A stretch of 64,000 bases of DNA from Seohaeicola_A nanhaiensis (GTDB lineage Bacteria; Pseudomonadota; Alphaproteobacteria; Rhodobacterales; Rhodobacteraceae). Numbering within the stretch: position 1 is the first letter of the stretch; each line of letters starts with the position of its first letter. Below the pieces are notes generated by a model. It did not search any database and was not told the DNA's origin. It was given only the letters and a program-made list of their open reading frames with translations. Below are positions 41,666 to 50,612 of this stretch, piece after piece. The stretch is from NCBI RefSeq assembly GCF_042654245.1, contig NZ_JBHSGI010000031.1:162171-226170 (forward strand), read 5' to 3'. Position numbers and translations under genes: made by a program.

Positions 41666-43149
41666 CCGAAGCCGTAAAAGTTTTCGTCCTCGGACAGGGG
41701 TCTGGCTGCGGCCAGCGCTTCGAGGTCCACGCCGGGCCGCGAGAGGTCGGGATTGCCGGCGAACTGTGTTTCCAGCGCGGCGGCAACGCGCAGGACTCCC
41801 AGATCGTCATGGCGCCGCCCGATGATCTGGAGGCCGAAGGGCATCCCGGTTTCGTCAAGGCCCATGGGGATCGTGATCGACGGATGCCCCGCGATGGTCG
41901 AGGCATAGGCGAGCGAGAGCCATTGATAGTAGCTGTCGAGCGTCTGGCCATCGACCACGGCAGGATAGAGTTCGCGCCAGGGGCGGGGGGAGACGGAGAC
42001 AGCGGGCGAAATCAGGTAGTCCCAGCTGTCGAAGAAGGTTTTCCATTGCGCCATGTAGGCGGTCTGGCTGGCCAGGGCGCCGGTGTAGTCGGCCGCAGAA
42101 TAGCTGCGCGCCTCGGCGATATTGGCGAGTGTATTGGGCCCAAGGGCGCCGGGTGTATTCGCGAAGCGCCGGAAGCCGGCGTTCATCATCACCATCGAGC
42201 GCAGGAGGGCGAAGAGTCTGTCGGCGCCGGTGCAATCGGGGCTGGCGGTTTCGGCGGTGCCGCAGAGGGGGGCAATCGCGCTGGCGCGTTTCTGGAAGGC
42301 GCGGCGCACGATGCCTTCGGTGATGGCAAAGCCGAAGTCCTCGGTCACGGCGATGCGCAGCGACGACAGATCGGCCGGTTGTGGCGCGGCGAAGCGGTCG
42401 CCGCTTTGCAGGGTCGAGAAGGGATCGCCGAGATCAGGGCGAGAGATCACCGAGAGCATGAGCGCGGCATCCGCCACGTCGCGGGCCATCGGGCCGGCCA
42501 GACTCATCGGGATCAGACCGAGCACGCGTTTGGGATCGGGCACCACGCCGGGCGTGGTTCTGAACCCGACGACACCGTTATAGGCCGCCGGATTGCGCAG
42601 GCTGCCGCCGGTGTCGGTGCCGGTGCAGAGCGGCGCCATGCCGGTGGCCAGCGCGACGCCGGATCCGCCGGACGAGCCCGCGCAGGTCTTGGTGAGATCG
42701 TAGGGGTTGGCGGTGACGCCGTAGACCTCGTTCCGGGTGTTCCCGCCCAGTCCGAATTCCGGCATGTTGGTCTTGCCCAGCAGGACCGCTCCGGCGCTGC
42801 GCATGTTGGCGACGATCAGGCTGTCGGTGGTGGCGATGTTGTCGGCCATCAGGCGCGAGCCGAAGGTGGTGGGAAGGCCGGCGGCATCGGCCTGATCCTT
42901 GACGCCGAACGGCAGGCCGTGGAGCGCGCCGAGCGGGCCGCCCGAGGTCACCTGTGCCTCGGCCTGGCGGGCCGCGTCCATCGTGCGGTCGAAATCGTGG
43001 GCGACGAGGGCGTTGACGGCCGGGTTCACGCGTTCGACGCGGCGGATGCAGCTTTCGGCCAGTTCCACCGGCGACAGCTGTTTCAGCCCGATCAGGCGGC
43101 GTGCCTCGACGGCGGAAAGGTCGGCGGGTTCGTGGCTCTGGCTTGTCAT
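41662..43149 (-). CDS. Amidase-signature-family hydrolase
   Basis: 495 residues. The Ser-cisSer-Lys triad is in place: Lys84 in FGVKDQADAAG, cis-Ser159 in CAGSSGGSGVA and nucleophile Ser183 in GTDTGGSLRNPAAY. It hydrolyses linear amides in the cytoplasm. It is the last gene of the minus-strand operon with a peptide-type ABC transporter, 25 bases behind the ATPase gene, so it may release ammonia or an amino acid from the imported amide. Not GatA: no gatCB genes are present. Confidence 0.88.
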   Translation of the reverse strand: MTSQSHEPADLSAVEARRLIGLKQLSPVELAESCIRRVERVNPAVNALVAHDFDRTMDAARQAEAQVTSGGPLGALHGLPFGVKDQADAAGLPTTFGSRLMADNIATTDSLIVANMRSAGAVLLGKTNMPEFGLGGNTRNEVYGVTANPYDLTKTCAGSSGGSGVALATGMAPLCTGTDTGGSLRNPAAYNGVVGFRTTPGVVPDPKRVLGLIPMSLAGPMARDVADAALMLSVISRPDLGDPFSTLQSGDRFAAPQPADLSSLRIAVTEDFGFAITEGIVRRAFQKRASAIAPLCGTAETASPDCTGADRLFALLRSMVMMNAGFRRFANTPGALGPNTLANIAEARSYSAADYTGALASQTAYMAQWKTFFDSWDYLISPAVSVSPRPWRELYPAVVDGQTLDSYYQWLSLAYASTIAGHPSITIPMGLDETGMPFGLQIIGRRHDDLGVLRVAAALETQFAGNPDLSRPGVDLEALAAARPLSEDENFYGFG

Positions 43150-43174
43150 ATGGGCGGTTTCCCTTTGGGTTCGT

Positions 43175-44818
43175 TCAGAGATCCGAGGCAGGGCCGAGGG
43201 TGGCCATGTCAGGCACTTCCCATGTCTGGCCCGGCATCGCGTCGATCAGTTTGCGGGTGTAGGGGTGGGTGGGGTTGCCGAAGACCTCGGCGACGCTGCC
43301 GCGTTCCACGACTTCGCCCTCGCTCATCACGATCAGCTTGTCGCTGACTTGTGCGGCGACGCGCAGATCGTGGGTGATGAAGAGCATCGTCAGGTTCATG
43401 CGCCGGCGGATGTCGCGCAGCAGGTCCAGCACTTCCTTCTGCACGGACACATCGAGCGCCGATACGGCTTCGTCGGCGATCAGGATCTTCGGGTCGAGCA
43501 TCAATGCCCGGGCGATGCAGATGCGTTGGCGCTGGCCGCCAGAGAACTGCGAGGGATAGCGCCAGAAGGCCTCTTCGCCGAGGCGGACGATCTGGAGCAG
43601 TTCCATCGCGCGTTTGGTGGCATCGGCGCGGCGGGCGCCGAAGTTGAGCGGGCCCTGGACCATCTGGTCGCCCACCGTGCGGCGCGGGTTGAGGGAGCCG
43701 TAGGGATCCTGGAAGACGATCTGCATGTCCTTGCGCGAGGCCCGCAGCGCGCCCCGGCTGCTGGCGGCGACATCGGTGCCGTCGATCAGGATCTGGCCGG
43801 TCGTCGGGTCGGTCAGGCGCATGAGGCATTTGACCAGCGTCGATTTGCCCGAGCCGCTTTCGCCGACGATGCCCAGCGTCTCGCCCCGGTAGACGGTCAG
43901 GTCGAGCGGCTTGACGGCGTGGATGGTCTGCGCCTCGCCCAGCATGGTGGCGCCGATGTGATAGGTTTTTGACAGGCCGCGCACGTCCAGCGCGACCTCG
44001 CGGCCCGCCTCATGTGTCGGGGCGGTGCGGGTGCGGCGGGGCACGGCGTCGATCAGCTGCCGGGTGTAGCTGTGGCGGGGGGCGTTCAGCACCTCGCTTG
44101 CGGTGCCTTGTTCCACGATTTCGCCGCGGCGCATGACGATGACCCGGTCGGCCACCTCGGCCACCACGTCGAAGTCGTGGGTCACGAACATGATGCCCGC
44201 CTTGTGACGCTGTTTCAGCTCGTTCATCAGGTCGAGGATCTGCGCCTGGGTGGTCACGTCGAGCGCGGTTGTGGGCTCGTCCGCGATCAGAAGCGCAGGG
44301 TCCATGGCGAGCGCGATGGCGATGACGATCCTTTGGCGCTGGCCGCCTGAAAGCTGATGCGGGAAGCTGTGATAGATGCGTTTTGGCGAGGGCAGCTTGA
44401 CCTCGTTCAACAGGTCGAGCGTGCGTTCGCCCATTTCGGCGCGCGTCAGGCGGCTGTGGGCCTGGAAGACCTCTTCGATCTGGTTGCCGACGGTGTAGCA
44501 GGGGTTCAGTGCCGTCATCGGTTCCTGGAAGATCATCGCCATCCGCTTGCCGCGCAGGCGCATGTGTTCTTCTTCCTTCAGGGTCAGGAGGTCGCGGCCT
44601 TCGAAGATCACCTCGCCCGAGGACACCTTCAGCGCGCGGGGCAAAAGCCCCATCGCGGTGAAGGAGGTGATCGACTTGCCCGAGCCGCTTTCGCCGACGA
44701 CGCAGACGGTCTCGTTGGGCAGGATATCGAAGGTGAGCCCCTGAACGGCATGGGGCCGGTCGCCGCCTTCGGGGAGGTCGACGGTCAGGTTGCGGATCGA
44801 CAGAACGGGAGCGGTCAT
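43175..44818 (-). CDS. Fused double ATP-binding subunit of peptide-type ABC transporter
   Basis: 547 residues with two ABC domains. Domain 1: GESGSGKSITS, LSGGQRQRIVIA, LLIADEPTTALDV. Domain 2: GESGSGKSTLVK, FSGGQRQRICIA, ILIADEAVSALDV. Each domain ends with the OppD/F-type segment (RHSYTRQLIDAVPR and THPYTRKLIDAMPG). ATG 44816-44818 overlaps the permease stop by one base. It is the second fused OppDF-type protein in the window, with similar architecture to that at 18338-20002 but in a different gene order. Confidence 0.9.
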   Translation of the reverse strand: MTAPVLSIRNLTVDLPEGGDRPHAVQGLTFDILPNETVCVVGESGSGKSITSFTAMGLLPRALKVSSGEVIFEGRDLLTLKEEEHMRLRGKRMAMIFQEPMTALNPCYTVGNQIEEVFQAHSRLTRAEMGERTLDLLNEVKLPSPKRIYHSFPHQLSGGQRQRIVIAIALAMDPALLIADEPTTALDVTTQAQILDLMNELKQRHKAGIMFVTHDFDVVAEVADRVIVMRRGEIVEQGTASEVLNAPRHSYTRQLIDAVPRRTRTAPTHEAGREVALDVRGLSKTYHIGATMLGEAQTIHAVKPLDLTVYRGETLGIVGESGSGKSTLVKCLMRLTDPTTGQILIDGTDVAASSRGALRASRKDMQIVFQDPYGSLNPRRTVGDQMVQGPLNFGARRADATKRAMELLQIVRLGEEAFWRYPSQFSGGQRQRICIARALMLDPKILIADEAVSALDVSVQKEVLDLLRDIRRRMNLTMLFITHDLRVAAQVSDKLIVMSEGEVVERGSVAEVFGNPTHPYTRKLIDAMPGQTWEVPDMATLGPASDL

Positions 44819-45708
44819 CAGTTTCTTCCCTCCGGCTCGGTGATGTCGCGCAGGCCGTCGCCGAACATGTTGATTGCCAGAACGAGGATCATCAGCGCGA
44901 TGCCTGGGATGGTGATCAGCCAGCTGTCGAAGAGCAGCATTTCCTTTCCCTCGGAAATCATCAGGCCCCAGGACGGGGTCGGAGGCTGAACGCCCAGCCC
45001 GAGGAAGGACAGCGCGGCTTCGAGGATGATGGCATGGGCCAGTTCGACGGTTGCGATGACAATCAGATGGTTGGCGATATTGGGCAGGATGTCCTTGACC
45101 AGAAGTTGCAGGGTGCTGGCGCCCTGGACCTCGGCGGCGGCGATATATTCCATGCTCCGCACCTGGCGGGTGGCGCTGCGCAGCACGACAGCGAACCGAT
45201 CCCAGAGCAGAAGGCCCATGACGATCATGACGGTCATGAGCGAGCCGCCGAACAAGGAGACGACGGCCAGCATGATCAGGATGCCGGGCAGGGCGAGCCG
45301 GACGTTGATGATGAACAGGACGACCCTGTCGACGCGCCCGCCAAAGAAACCGGCGAGGATGCCGAGCGTCGTGCCGATCACCGCGGAGATCGCCACGGCG
45401 ACCAGCCCGATCGAGAGCGAGATGCGCGCGCCGTACATCAGGCGGCTGAGGAAATCCCGGCCCAGGGCGTCGGTTCCGAGTATGTGCTCCCACGAGCCGC
45501 CGAGGAAGACGGGGGGCACGGTGCGGGCCAGCAGGTCCTGCTTGTAGGGATCGTGCGGGGCGAGCGGCGCGAGGATCGCGATCAGGACCACGAGGATAAG
45601 AATGGCCGAGGAGATCAGGAAGCCTGTATGGCTGCGGGCGCGGCGCAGCATCCGCGCGCGTGGCGACTGATCGCGGGGCTTGGCGGGGGAGGCTGTGTTT
45701 TCGGCCAC
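44818..45708 (-). CDS. Peptide-type ABC transporter permease (DppC/OppC family)
   Basis: 296 residues. The N-terminal helix SSAILILVVLIAILAPLAPHDPY and the downstream EAALSFLGLGVQPPTPSWGLMISEG EAA-loop are standard for DppC. GTG 45706-45708 is the start, with GGGGGAAC upstream. It overlaps the ATPase gene and is one base from the DppB stop, so translation of the three is coupled. Confidence 0.9.
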   Translation of the reverse strand: MAENTASPAKPRDQSPRARMLRRARSHTGFLISSAILILVVLIAILAPLAPHDPYKQDLLARTVPPVFLGGSWEHILGTDALGRDFLSRLMYGARISLSIGLVAVAISAVIGTTLGILAGFFGGRVDRVVLFIINVRLALPGILIMLAVVSLFGGSLMTVMIVMGLLLWDRFAVVLRSATRQVRSMEYIAAAEVQGASTLQLLVKDILPNIANHLIVIATVELAHAIILEAALSFLGLGVQPPTPSWGLMISEGKEMLLFDSWLITIPGIALMILVLAINMFGDGLRDITEPEGRN

Positions 45709-45709
45709 T

Positions 45710-46627
45710 TCAGTTCCCCCTGAGGCGCGGATCGAGCCAGGCGTTCAGAACGTCTGCCAGCAGATTGAAGAAGATGTAGAACATCGAGAAAATCAGGATC
45801 AGCGCCTGCATGGTCGGCAGGTCGTTGCGCGAGATGGATTGCCATGCCGCATAGCCGGCGCCGTTGAGCGCAAAGACGGATTCGACGACGACCGATCCGC
45901 CGAGCAGAAAGCCGAGCTGGACCGCAGCGAGGCTGACAACCGGAATCACCGCGTTGCGCAGCGCGTGCTTGAACAGGATCTTGCGCTGAGGCAGGCCTTT
46001 GGCCCGCGCGGTGCGCACATAGTCGGAGCCCAGAACCTCGATCATGCCGGTGCGGGTCAGGCGCATGATTGCGGGGGTCGCAGAGGTGCCGAGCACGATC
46101 ATCGGCATCACGAAGCTTTTCCAGCTGTCGGTGCCGGAGGCGGGGAGGATGCCTAGATGGATCGAGAAGAACATGATGAGCAGCAGGCCCATCCAGAAGT
46201 TGGGGATGGCCTGCCCGAAAACGGCGATTGACAGGGCGATCCGGTCTAGGGCCGAGTTCGGCCGCATCGCGGCCAGCACGCCCAGCGGGATGGAGATCGC
46301 CAGCGCCAGTGCGATGGACAGGAAGCCGAGGGTCATTGTCACGGCCAGCCGTGGTCCGATCAGGCTGGAGACGGGTTGGTTGAAGTAGGTGCTGACACCG
46401 AAGTCACCGTGCAGGACCCCCCACAGCCAGCTGCCGTATTGCACGACAAGCGGCCGGTCGTAGCCATAGAATTCGCGGACGGCCTGAACGTCTTCCGCTG
46501 TCGCGTTTTCACCCGCAATGGCAATCGCGGGGTCGCCCGCGGCGAAGACCAGCAGGAAGCTGATCGATGACACGGTGAGCGCGACGAGCAGCGCCAGGCC
46601 CAGTTTCGAAACGAAATATCTCAGCAC
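45710..46627 (-). CDS. Peptide-type ABC transporter permease (DppB/OppB family)
   Basis: 305 residues. The N-terminal helix FVSKLGLALLVALTVSSISFLLVF, the MTLGFLSIALALAISIPLGVLAA segment and the cytoplasmic loop VLGSDYVRTARAKGLPQRKILFKHALRN mark a DppB protein. The start is GTG at 46625-46627. Two tandem hairpins separate it from the upstream binding-protein gene. Confidence 0.9.
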   Translation of the reverse strand: MLRYFVSKLGLALLVALTVSSISFLLVFAAGDPAIAIAGENATAEDVQAVREFYGYDRPLVVQYGSWLWGVLHGDFGVSTYFNQPVSSLIGPRLAVTMTLGFLSIALALAISIPLGVLAAMRPNSALDRIALSIAVFGQAIPNFWMGLLLIMFFSIHLGILPASGTDSWKSFVMPMIVLGTSATPAIMRLTRTGMIEVLGSDYVRTARAKGLPQRKILFKHALRNAVIPVVSLAAVQLGFLLGGSVVVESVFALNGAGYAAWQSISRNDLPTMQALILIFSMFYIFFNLLADVLNAWLDPRLRGN

Positions 46628-46636
46628 GATGACTGA

Positions 46637-46672
46637 CCCCCGGTTGGGGGCACCGGGGACAAGCCCCGGTGC
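46637..46672. other. Tandem intercistronic hairpins after binding-protein gene
   Basis: GCACCGGGG-ACAAG-CCCCGGTGC is a perfect 9-bp stem at 46650-46672, next to CCCCC-GGTT-GGGGG at 46637-46650. They lie between the binding-protein stop (46680) and the DppB start. Confidence 0.55.
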
Positions 46673-46679
46673 ACGATCC

Positions 46680-48191
46680 TTATTTCCAGCTCATGTCGAA
46701 GAAGCGGACGACTTCATCGGCTGTCGGAACGAAGTCGAGATCCGCGCTGATGACATAGTTGGTGGGATAGGTCCACAGCGGAACCCAATAGGCCTCGTCG
46801 GCGATCTTCTTGAGGGCCTTGGAGTAGTTCTCCTTGCGCTCGGCCACGTCGACCACGGTGCTGCCCGTGTTCACCCAGTCTGCAACCTCCTGGTCATGAG
46901 ACTGATCCCAGGCACTGTTGGTGAAGAAGCGTGCGGTGCTTGCGGCCACGTCGTTGATCGAACCCGACCCCCAGGTCATGAAGGCCATGCCGACTTCGCC
47001 GGAGGAGATTTTGTCGCTGAGCGCCGAGTATTGCATCATGTTGATGTTGGCGGTGATCCCGACCTCGGCCAGCATTCCGGCCATCGCCTCGGCCAGCTGG
47101 CGATCGCGATAGGCGTAGAACTCGACGGTGAGGCCGTCGGCATGTCCCGCTTCGGCGAGCAGCTCTTTCGCCTTGGCCGGATCATAGTCGTAGGTCGTCA
47201 CGTCCTGTTCGCATCCGAGCTGGGTCGGGAAGCAGGCGCTGTTGATCACCTGTGCTTTCTCGCCCAGCAGCGCCTTGGCGATGGCGTCGCGGTTGATCGC
47301 GTGGTTCACCGCCTTGCGGACCAGCGGATCGGTGAAGGGGCTGTTGCCCGTCCGGTTGGCCGCGTCCATCGTGATGTAGCCGATCCGCATCGTGGTTTCG
47401 GAAATAACGTTCAGACCGCTGCGCGAGGCGAGCTTTTCCGCCTGATCGGTCGGAACCTGCCAGATGAAATCCGCGCCGCCGCTCATCAGCTCGGCGATCT
47501 GGGTATTCACGTCGGGGATCGTTCGGACGTGGATCGTTTTGATCTTCGCGGCCGATTTGGGGCTGTCCTTGAAATAGCCGTCAAAGCGTTCCAGCGTGAA
47601 GCTCTGTCCGGGGACGATTTCGGTGAACATGTAGGGACCGGTGCCGACCGGTTTCATGGAGAAGCCCTGTGCCCCGACCTCGGCGTAATATTCGTTGGGA
47701 TAGATCACCGTATTGCCGGCGAGGTATTCGAAGGCTGCGGGGTAGGGGGCCGGCAGATGCAGGACGACCGTGAAGTCGTCGATCTTTTCGGCGTGGTCGA
47801 TGAAGGAGACCAGCCCCTTGTTCTTGATGCCCTGGGCCGGGTCGAGCATCGTGTTGATGGTATAGACGACGTCATCGGCATTGAATGCCTCGCCGTTGTG
47901 GAAGGTCACGCCTTCGCGCAGCTTGAGCTTGAGCGTCTTGTCGTCCACCCATTCCCATTCGGTGGCCAGGCAGGGCAGGTAGTCGCCCGTTGCCGGGTCG
48001 CGGTACATCAGCGTGTCGAAGGCAGAGTAGCCCACAACCGTGCCTTCGCGCGCGGTGGTGTAATAGAGGTTGGCATTGTCGAGCTCTTTGGTGAAGAGCA
48101 AGGTGGCGGTGTCATTCGCCTTGTCGGCGAGGGCAAGGGCCGGTGCCAGGGACAGCGCCGTTGCCAGCATCAGTTTCGTCATAGTTTTCAT
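46680..48191 (-). CDS. Extracellular solute-binding protein, family 5
   Basis: 503 residues. A Sec signal peptide (KLMLATALSLAPALALA) is cleaved near residue 22. Family landmarks are LKLREGVTFHNGEAFNADDVVYTINTML and VRKAVNHAINRDAIAKALLG. It delivers its ligand to the DppBC permeases encoded downstream. ATG 48189-48191 follows GGGAG. Unlike the other family 5 protein here, it uses Sec rather than Tat export. The operon enzymes suggest a D-amino-acid or amide-containing ligand, but that is inference. Confidence 0.9.
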   Translation of the reverse strand: MKTMTKLMLATALSLAPALALADKANDTATLLFTKELDNANLYYTTAREGTVVGYSAFDTLMYRDPATGDYLPCLATEWEWVDDKTLKLKLREGVTFHNGEAFNADDVVYTINTMLDPAQGIKNKGLVSFIDHAEKIDDFTVVLHLPAPYPAAFEYLAGNTVIYPNEYYAEVGAQGFSMKPVGTGPYMFTEIVPGQSFTLERFDGYFKDSPKSAAKIKTIHVRTIPDVNTQIAELMSGGADFIWQVPTDQAEKLASRSGLNVISETTMRIGYITMDAANRTGNSPFTDPLVRKAVNHAINRDAIAKALLGEKAQVINSACFPTQLGCEQDVTTYDYDPAKAKELLAEAGHADGLTVEFYAYRDRQLAEAMAGMLAEVGITANINMMQYSALSDKISSGEVGMAFMTWGSGSINDVAASTARFFTNSAWDQSHDQEVADWVNTGSTVVDVAERKENYSKALKKIADEAYWVPLWTYPTNYVISADLDFVPTADEVVRFFDMSWK

Positions 48192-48245
48192 TTCTTGGTC
48201 TCCCTTGTCGAACCAGTTGATAAATCGACGGTTGGTCACGTCTGT

Positions 48246-49010
48246 TCAGAAGTTTTGAGCCATCGTGTCGGTGGCCACGCGGCGGCAGTCCATTTCGTAT
48301 TCGACGTAGCGGACCGGGGGCCGGCAGTATTGCCATGAGAAGCCCGCACGTCCTCCGCCCATCGCGGCAAGCCTGGAGAGTGTGGCGACGGGTGTTTCGT
48401 GCACCGTATAGGTCTGGACCGTGCCGCAATCGGCCCAGCCCAGTTTGAAGGCGTCAAGGCGGTCCGAGATGGCGCTGATCGTCTGGGCAGTCTTCAGCGC
48501 CAGACCGGCGGGCGATACGTCATTGAAGGCGACGATGCGTTCCTGAGGGGTTGTACCGGAGTCGAGCGTTTCGGCGCCGCCTGCGATGACGAAGGTCCGC
48601 GGTCCCTGGCATTGGGTCGGGGCGACGTAGCAGAAGGCATGCAGGCAGGTGTCTTCCGGCCCGTTGAGTTCGGGGCAGACGTTGCTGCGGGCGACCGGGT
48701 TGCTGTCACCGTCGAAACAGCCCCAACGCCGCAGCGTGGCCGCGTAGGCCTCGTTGAAGGCGCGAAACTCTTCGGGCGTATAGGGGGCTTTGGACCGCAG
48801 CTCGCAGGCGGCGAATGCGGTTGTCGGCAGGCCCAGTCGCTTGAGGTGGGCCTCGATCCAGGCGAAGCCTTTTTCTAGAGGCATTTCAGCGGGAAACCAG
48901 ACACGGTGCACCGCATGGCCGGGCAGGGCGGCAATGCCGAGGGAATACTGGAATTCGTAGGGTATGTATTCAAAGCCGCGGTCGGATATCTGTGCCGTGC
49001 CTCGTGACAT
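48246..49010 (-). CDS. Diverged RidA/YjgF-like protein
   Basis: 254 residues. I do not recognise a named family for the whole protein. The C-terminal half reads like a RidA fold: GLALKTAQTISAISDRLDAFKLGWADCGTVQTYTVHE and the closing RPPVRYVEYEMDC, matching the QT..I...L...G.....VQ.Y.V pattern and the final acidic strand. The N-terminal half is Cys-containing (NVCPELN, TCLHAFCY). It lies 16 bases behind a PLP D-amino-acid enzyme. RidA proteins hydrolyse enamine/imine intermediates released by PLP dehydratases, so a paired role is plausible. Confidence 0.6.
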   Translation of the reverse strand: MSRGTAQISDRGFEYIPYEFQYSLGIAALPGHAVHRVWFPAEMPLEKGFAWIEAHLKRLGLPTTAFAACELRSKAPYTPEEFRAFNEAYAATLRRWGCFDGDSNPVARSNVCPELNGPEDTCLHAFCYVAPTQCQGPRTFVIAGGAETLDSGTTPQERIVAFNDVSPAGLALKTAQTISAISDRLDAFKLGWADCGTVQTYTVHETPVATLSRLAAMGGGRAGFSWQYCRPPVRYVEYEMDCRRVATDTMAQNF

Positions 49011-49026
49011 AAAGCTCTCCAATCGT

Positions 49027-50334
49027 TCAGAAATAAGTTCGTACAGCCGAAGTGACCCTGTACGCTTCATCGACGACGAACAAAGTGCGCCACTTGTCGA
49101 AGGTCAGGCAGGGATGGCTGATGCCAAAGGCGACCATGTCGCCCACCGCCAGAGGCGAGGATTCGGGTATCTCCATGTGGCAATGCTGGTCGTTCATGCC
49201 GGTAACCTTGTGGCCCTCGCGCAGAGGTTCGGGGCCAGTCATGTCGGACTCGGGGCGATACCAGGACAGCAGCACCGGCAGTTGATCGTGGGAGGCGTCA
49301 CGCTTGCCGAAGGCAACGATGGCCTTCCCGGGCTCGGGCCGGGATTGCACGTAGGCCCAGACTTCGATCGCATTCCTCAGGCCGCCATCCATGGCCGCGA
49401 GCTCGGGGTTGCGGTCGCGGAGCTGCTCGAAGGCGAAGGTATAGAGGACCGAGTCATGGGTCAGGTAGCAGCCGCTGCGCAGAATGACCTGTGTCGGGGT
49501 TGCCAGGCCAGCGTTGGCGAAGGCATCGGCGACGATGTCGTAATATTGCGAGCCGCCGGCGCTGAGGATGATCCTGTCGGTTCCGAACAGTCCCTCGGCC
49601 TCGCACTGACGGGCAAGGGCGACCGTATCGTCCAGGATGGCGCTGACCTTGCGGCGGTATTCCTTGGGATCGAAGGAATGGATGAGACCTTCGAAACACT
49701 CGATTCCCGCCAGAACCAGCGCACCCTGCGTTGCCTTGACGGCGCGCGCGACTTCCATCGCCTGTTCGTGCGTGCGGCACCCGGTGCGTCCGCCGAGATA
49801 GCCGCGTTCGACCATGACGGTCATCGGGCGCTGCGATCCGGCGTCACGCACGGCGGCGGCCAGCTTGTCGACGTTGGCGCTGGAATCGACGAGGCAGTAG
49901 AATTCAAAGTCCGGGTCTGCGTTGAGTTCGTTCACCACGTAGCGGATCGCCGCCTTGCCAACCAGCTGATTGGCAAGAAGAATGCGCTTGTGGCCGAAAC
50001 TGCGGGCAACCTGAACCTGGTGCGGCGTGGCCAGTGTGATGCCCCATGCGCCGGCATCCAGCTGCATGTCGAAGAGCTCGGGGCTCATCGTTGTCTTGCC
50101 GTGCGGTGCGATCATTGCGCCGCTCGCCTGAAGGAACTTCTGCATCCAGAGATTGTTGTGGCGCAGATTCGAGTCCTTGAGGATGGCCAGCGGCAGCGGC
50201 ATGTCCTCGTCCAGAACATTCCAGTTCTGGGAATCGATGTCCTCGATCGCGAAGGGGACCGTTCCGCCAGGTATTCCTTTGGTGCGAAGATCGATCAGCG
50301 CGGCATCCCTTGGGCGGGCAGGCATCAGAGGCAT
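49027..50334 (-). CDS. PLP-dependent D-amino-acid deaminase/aldolase, alanine-racemase-fold (DSD1-like)
   Basis: 435 residues. The fold-type III PLP barrel begins LPLAILKDSNLRHNNLWMQKF and the Schiff-base lysine is in IAPHGKTTMSPELF. The C-terminal D-serine-dehydratase-like domain has the HCHMEIPESSPLAVGDMVAFGISHPCLTFDKW segment with His and Cys metal ligands. Relatives are D-threonine aldolase, 3-hydroxy-D-aspartate aldolase and D-serine dehydratase. ATG 50332-50334 is used; an alternative lies three codons downstream. It leads the seven-gene operon with a RidA-like protein, a peptide-type ABC importer and an amidase. Confidence 0.83.
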   Translation of the reverse strand: MPLMPARPRDAALIDLRTKGIPGGTVPFAIEDIDSQNWNVLDEDMPLPLAILKDSNLRHNNLWMQKFLQASGAMIAPHGKTTMSPELFDMQLDAGAWGITLATPHQVQVARSFGHKRILLANQLVGKAAIRYVVNELNADPDFEFYCLVDSSANVDKLAAAVRDAGSQRPMTVMVERGYLGGRTGCRTHEQAMEVARAVKATQGALVLAGIECFEGLIHSFDPKEYRRKVSAILDDTVALARQCEAEGLFGTDRIILSAGGSQYYDIVADAFANAGLATPTQVILRSGCYLTHDSVLYTFAFEQLRDRNPELAAMDGGLRNAIEVWAYVQSRPEPGKAIVAFGKRDASHDQLPVLLSWYRPESDMTGPEPLREGHKVTGMNDQHCHMEIPESSPLAVGDMVAFGISHPCLTFDKWRTLFVVDEAYRVTSAVRTYF

Positions 50335-50465
50335 ATTCCAACTTTCCGAGTATTTTCTTGGCGTATGGGCGCAAGGGCGCCGATCCGAACCGGGAACCGA
50401 CCACGACGGCATGGGCAAAGTCGTTGATTTGATCTCAATGCAGTCCCAACTTGCGCTAATTAGTG

Positions 50466-50479
50466 TACCATACGTACGG
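50466..50479. promoter_or_regulatory. Shared operator-like motif upstream of D-amino-acid operon
   Basis: TACCATACGTACGG lies 132 bases upstream of the DSD1-like start and matches the site at 40181-40194 on the opposite strand in 13 of 14 bases. Confidence 0.4.
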
Positions 50480-50596
50480 GTACTATATTTGGCTGAAAAG
50501 CTTTGTCCACAAAAATTCTGTGACAGCCCGACGGCATTTGTTCGCATGGGGAAAGACTGGGCAACCTTCAGGCGCAGAGGGCGGCAAGTGTAATAA

Positions 50597-50612
50597 CATA
50601 ATTCTCATTATG
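50597..50612. promoter_or_regulatory. Palindromic operator candidate
   Basis: CATAAT-TCTC-ATTATG, a perfect 6-bp inverted repeat, in the divergent spacer. The binding protein is unknown. Confidence 0.35.

Noticed and set aside
46518..48338. 606-codon plus-strand open frame
   Set aside because: Antisense to the family 5 binding protein, which has a signal peptide and family motifs.
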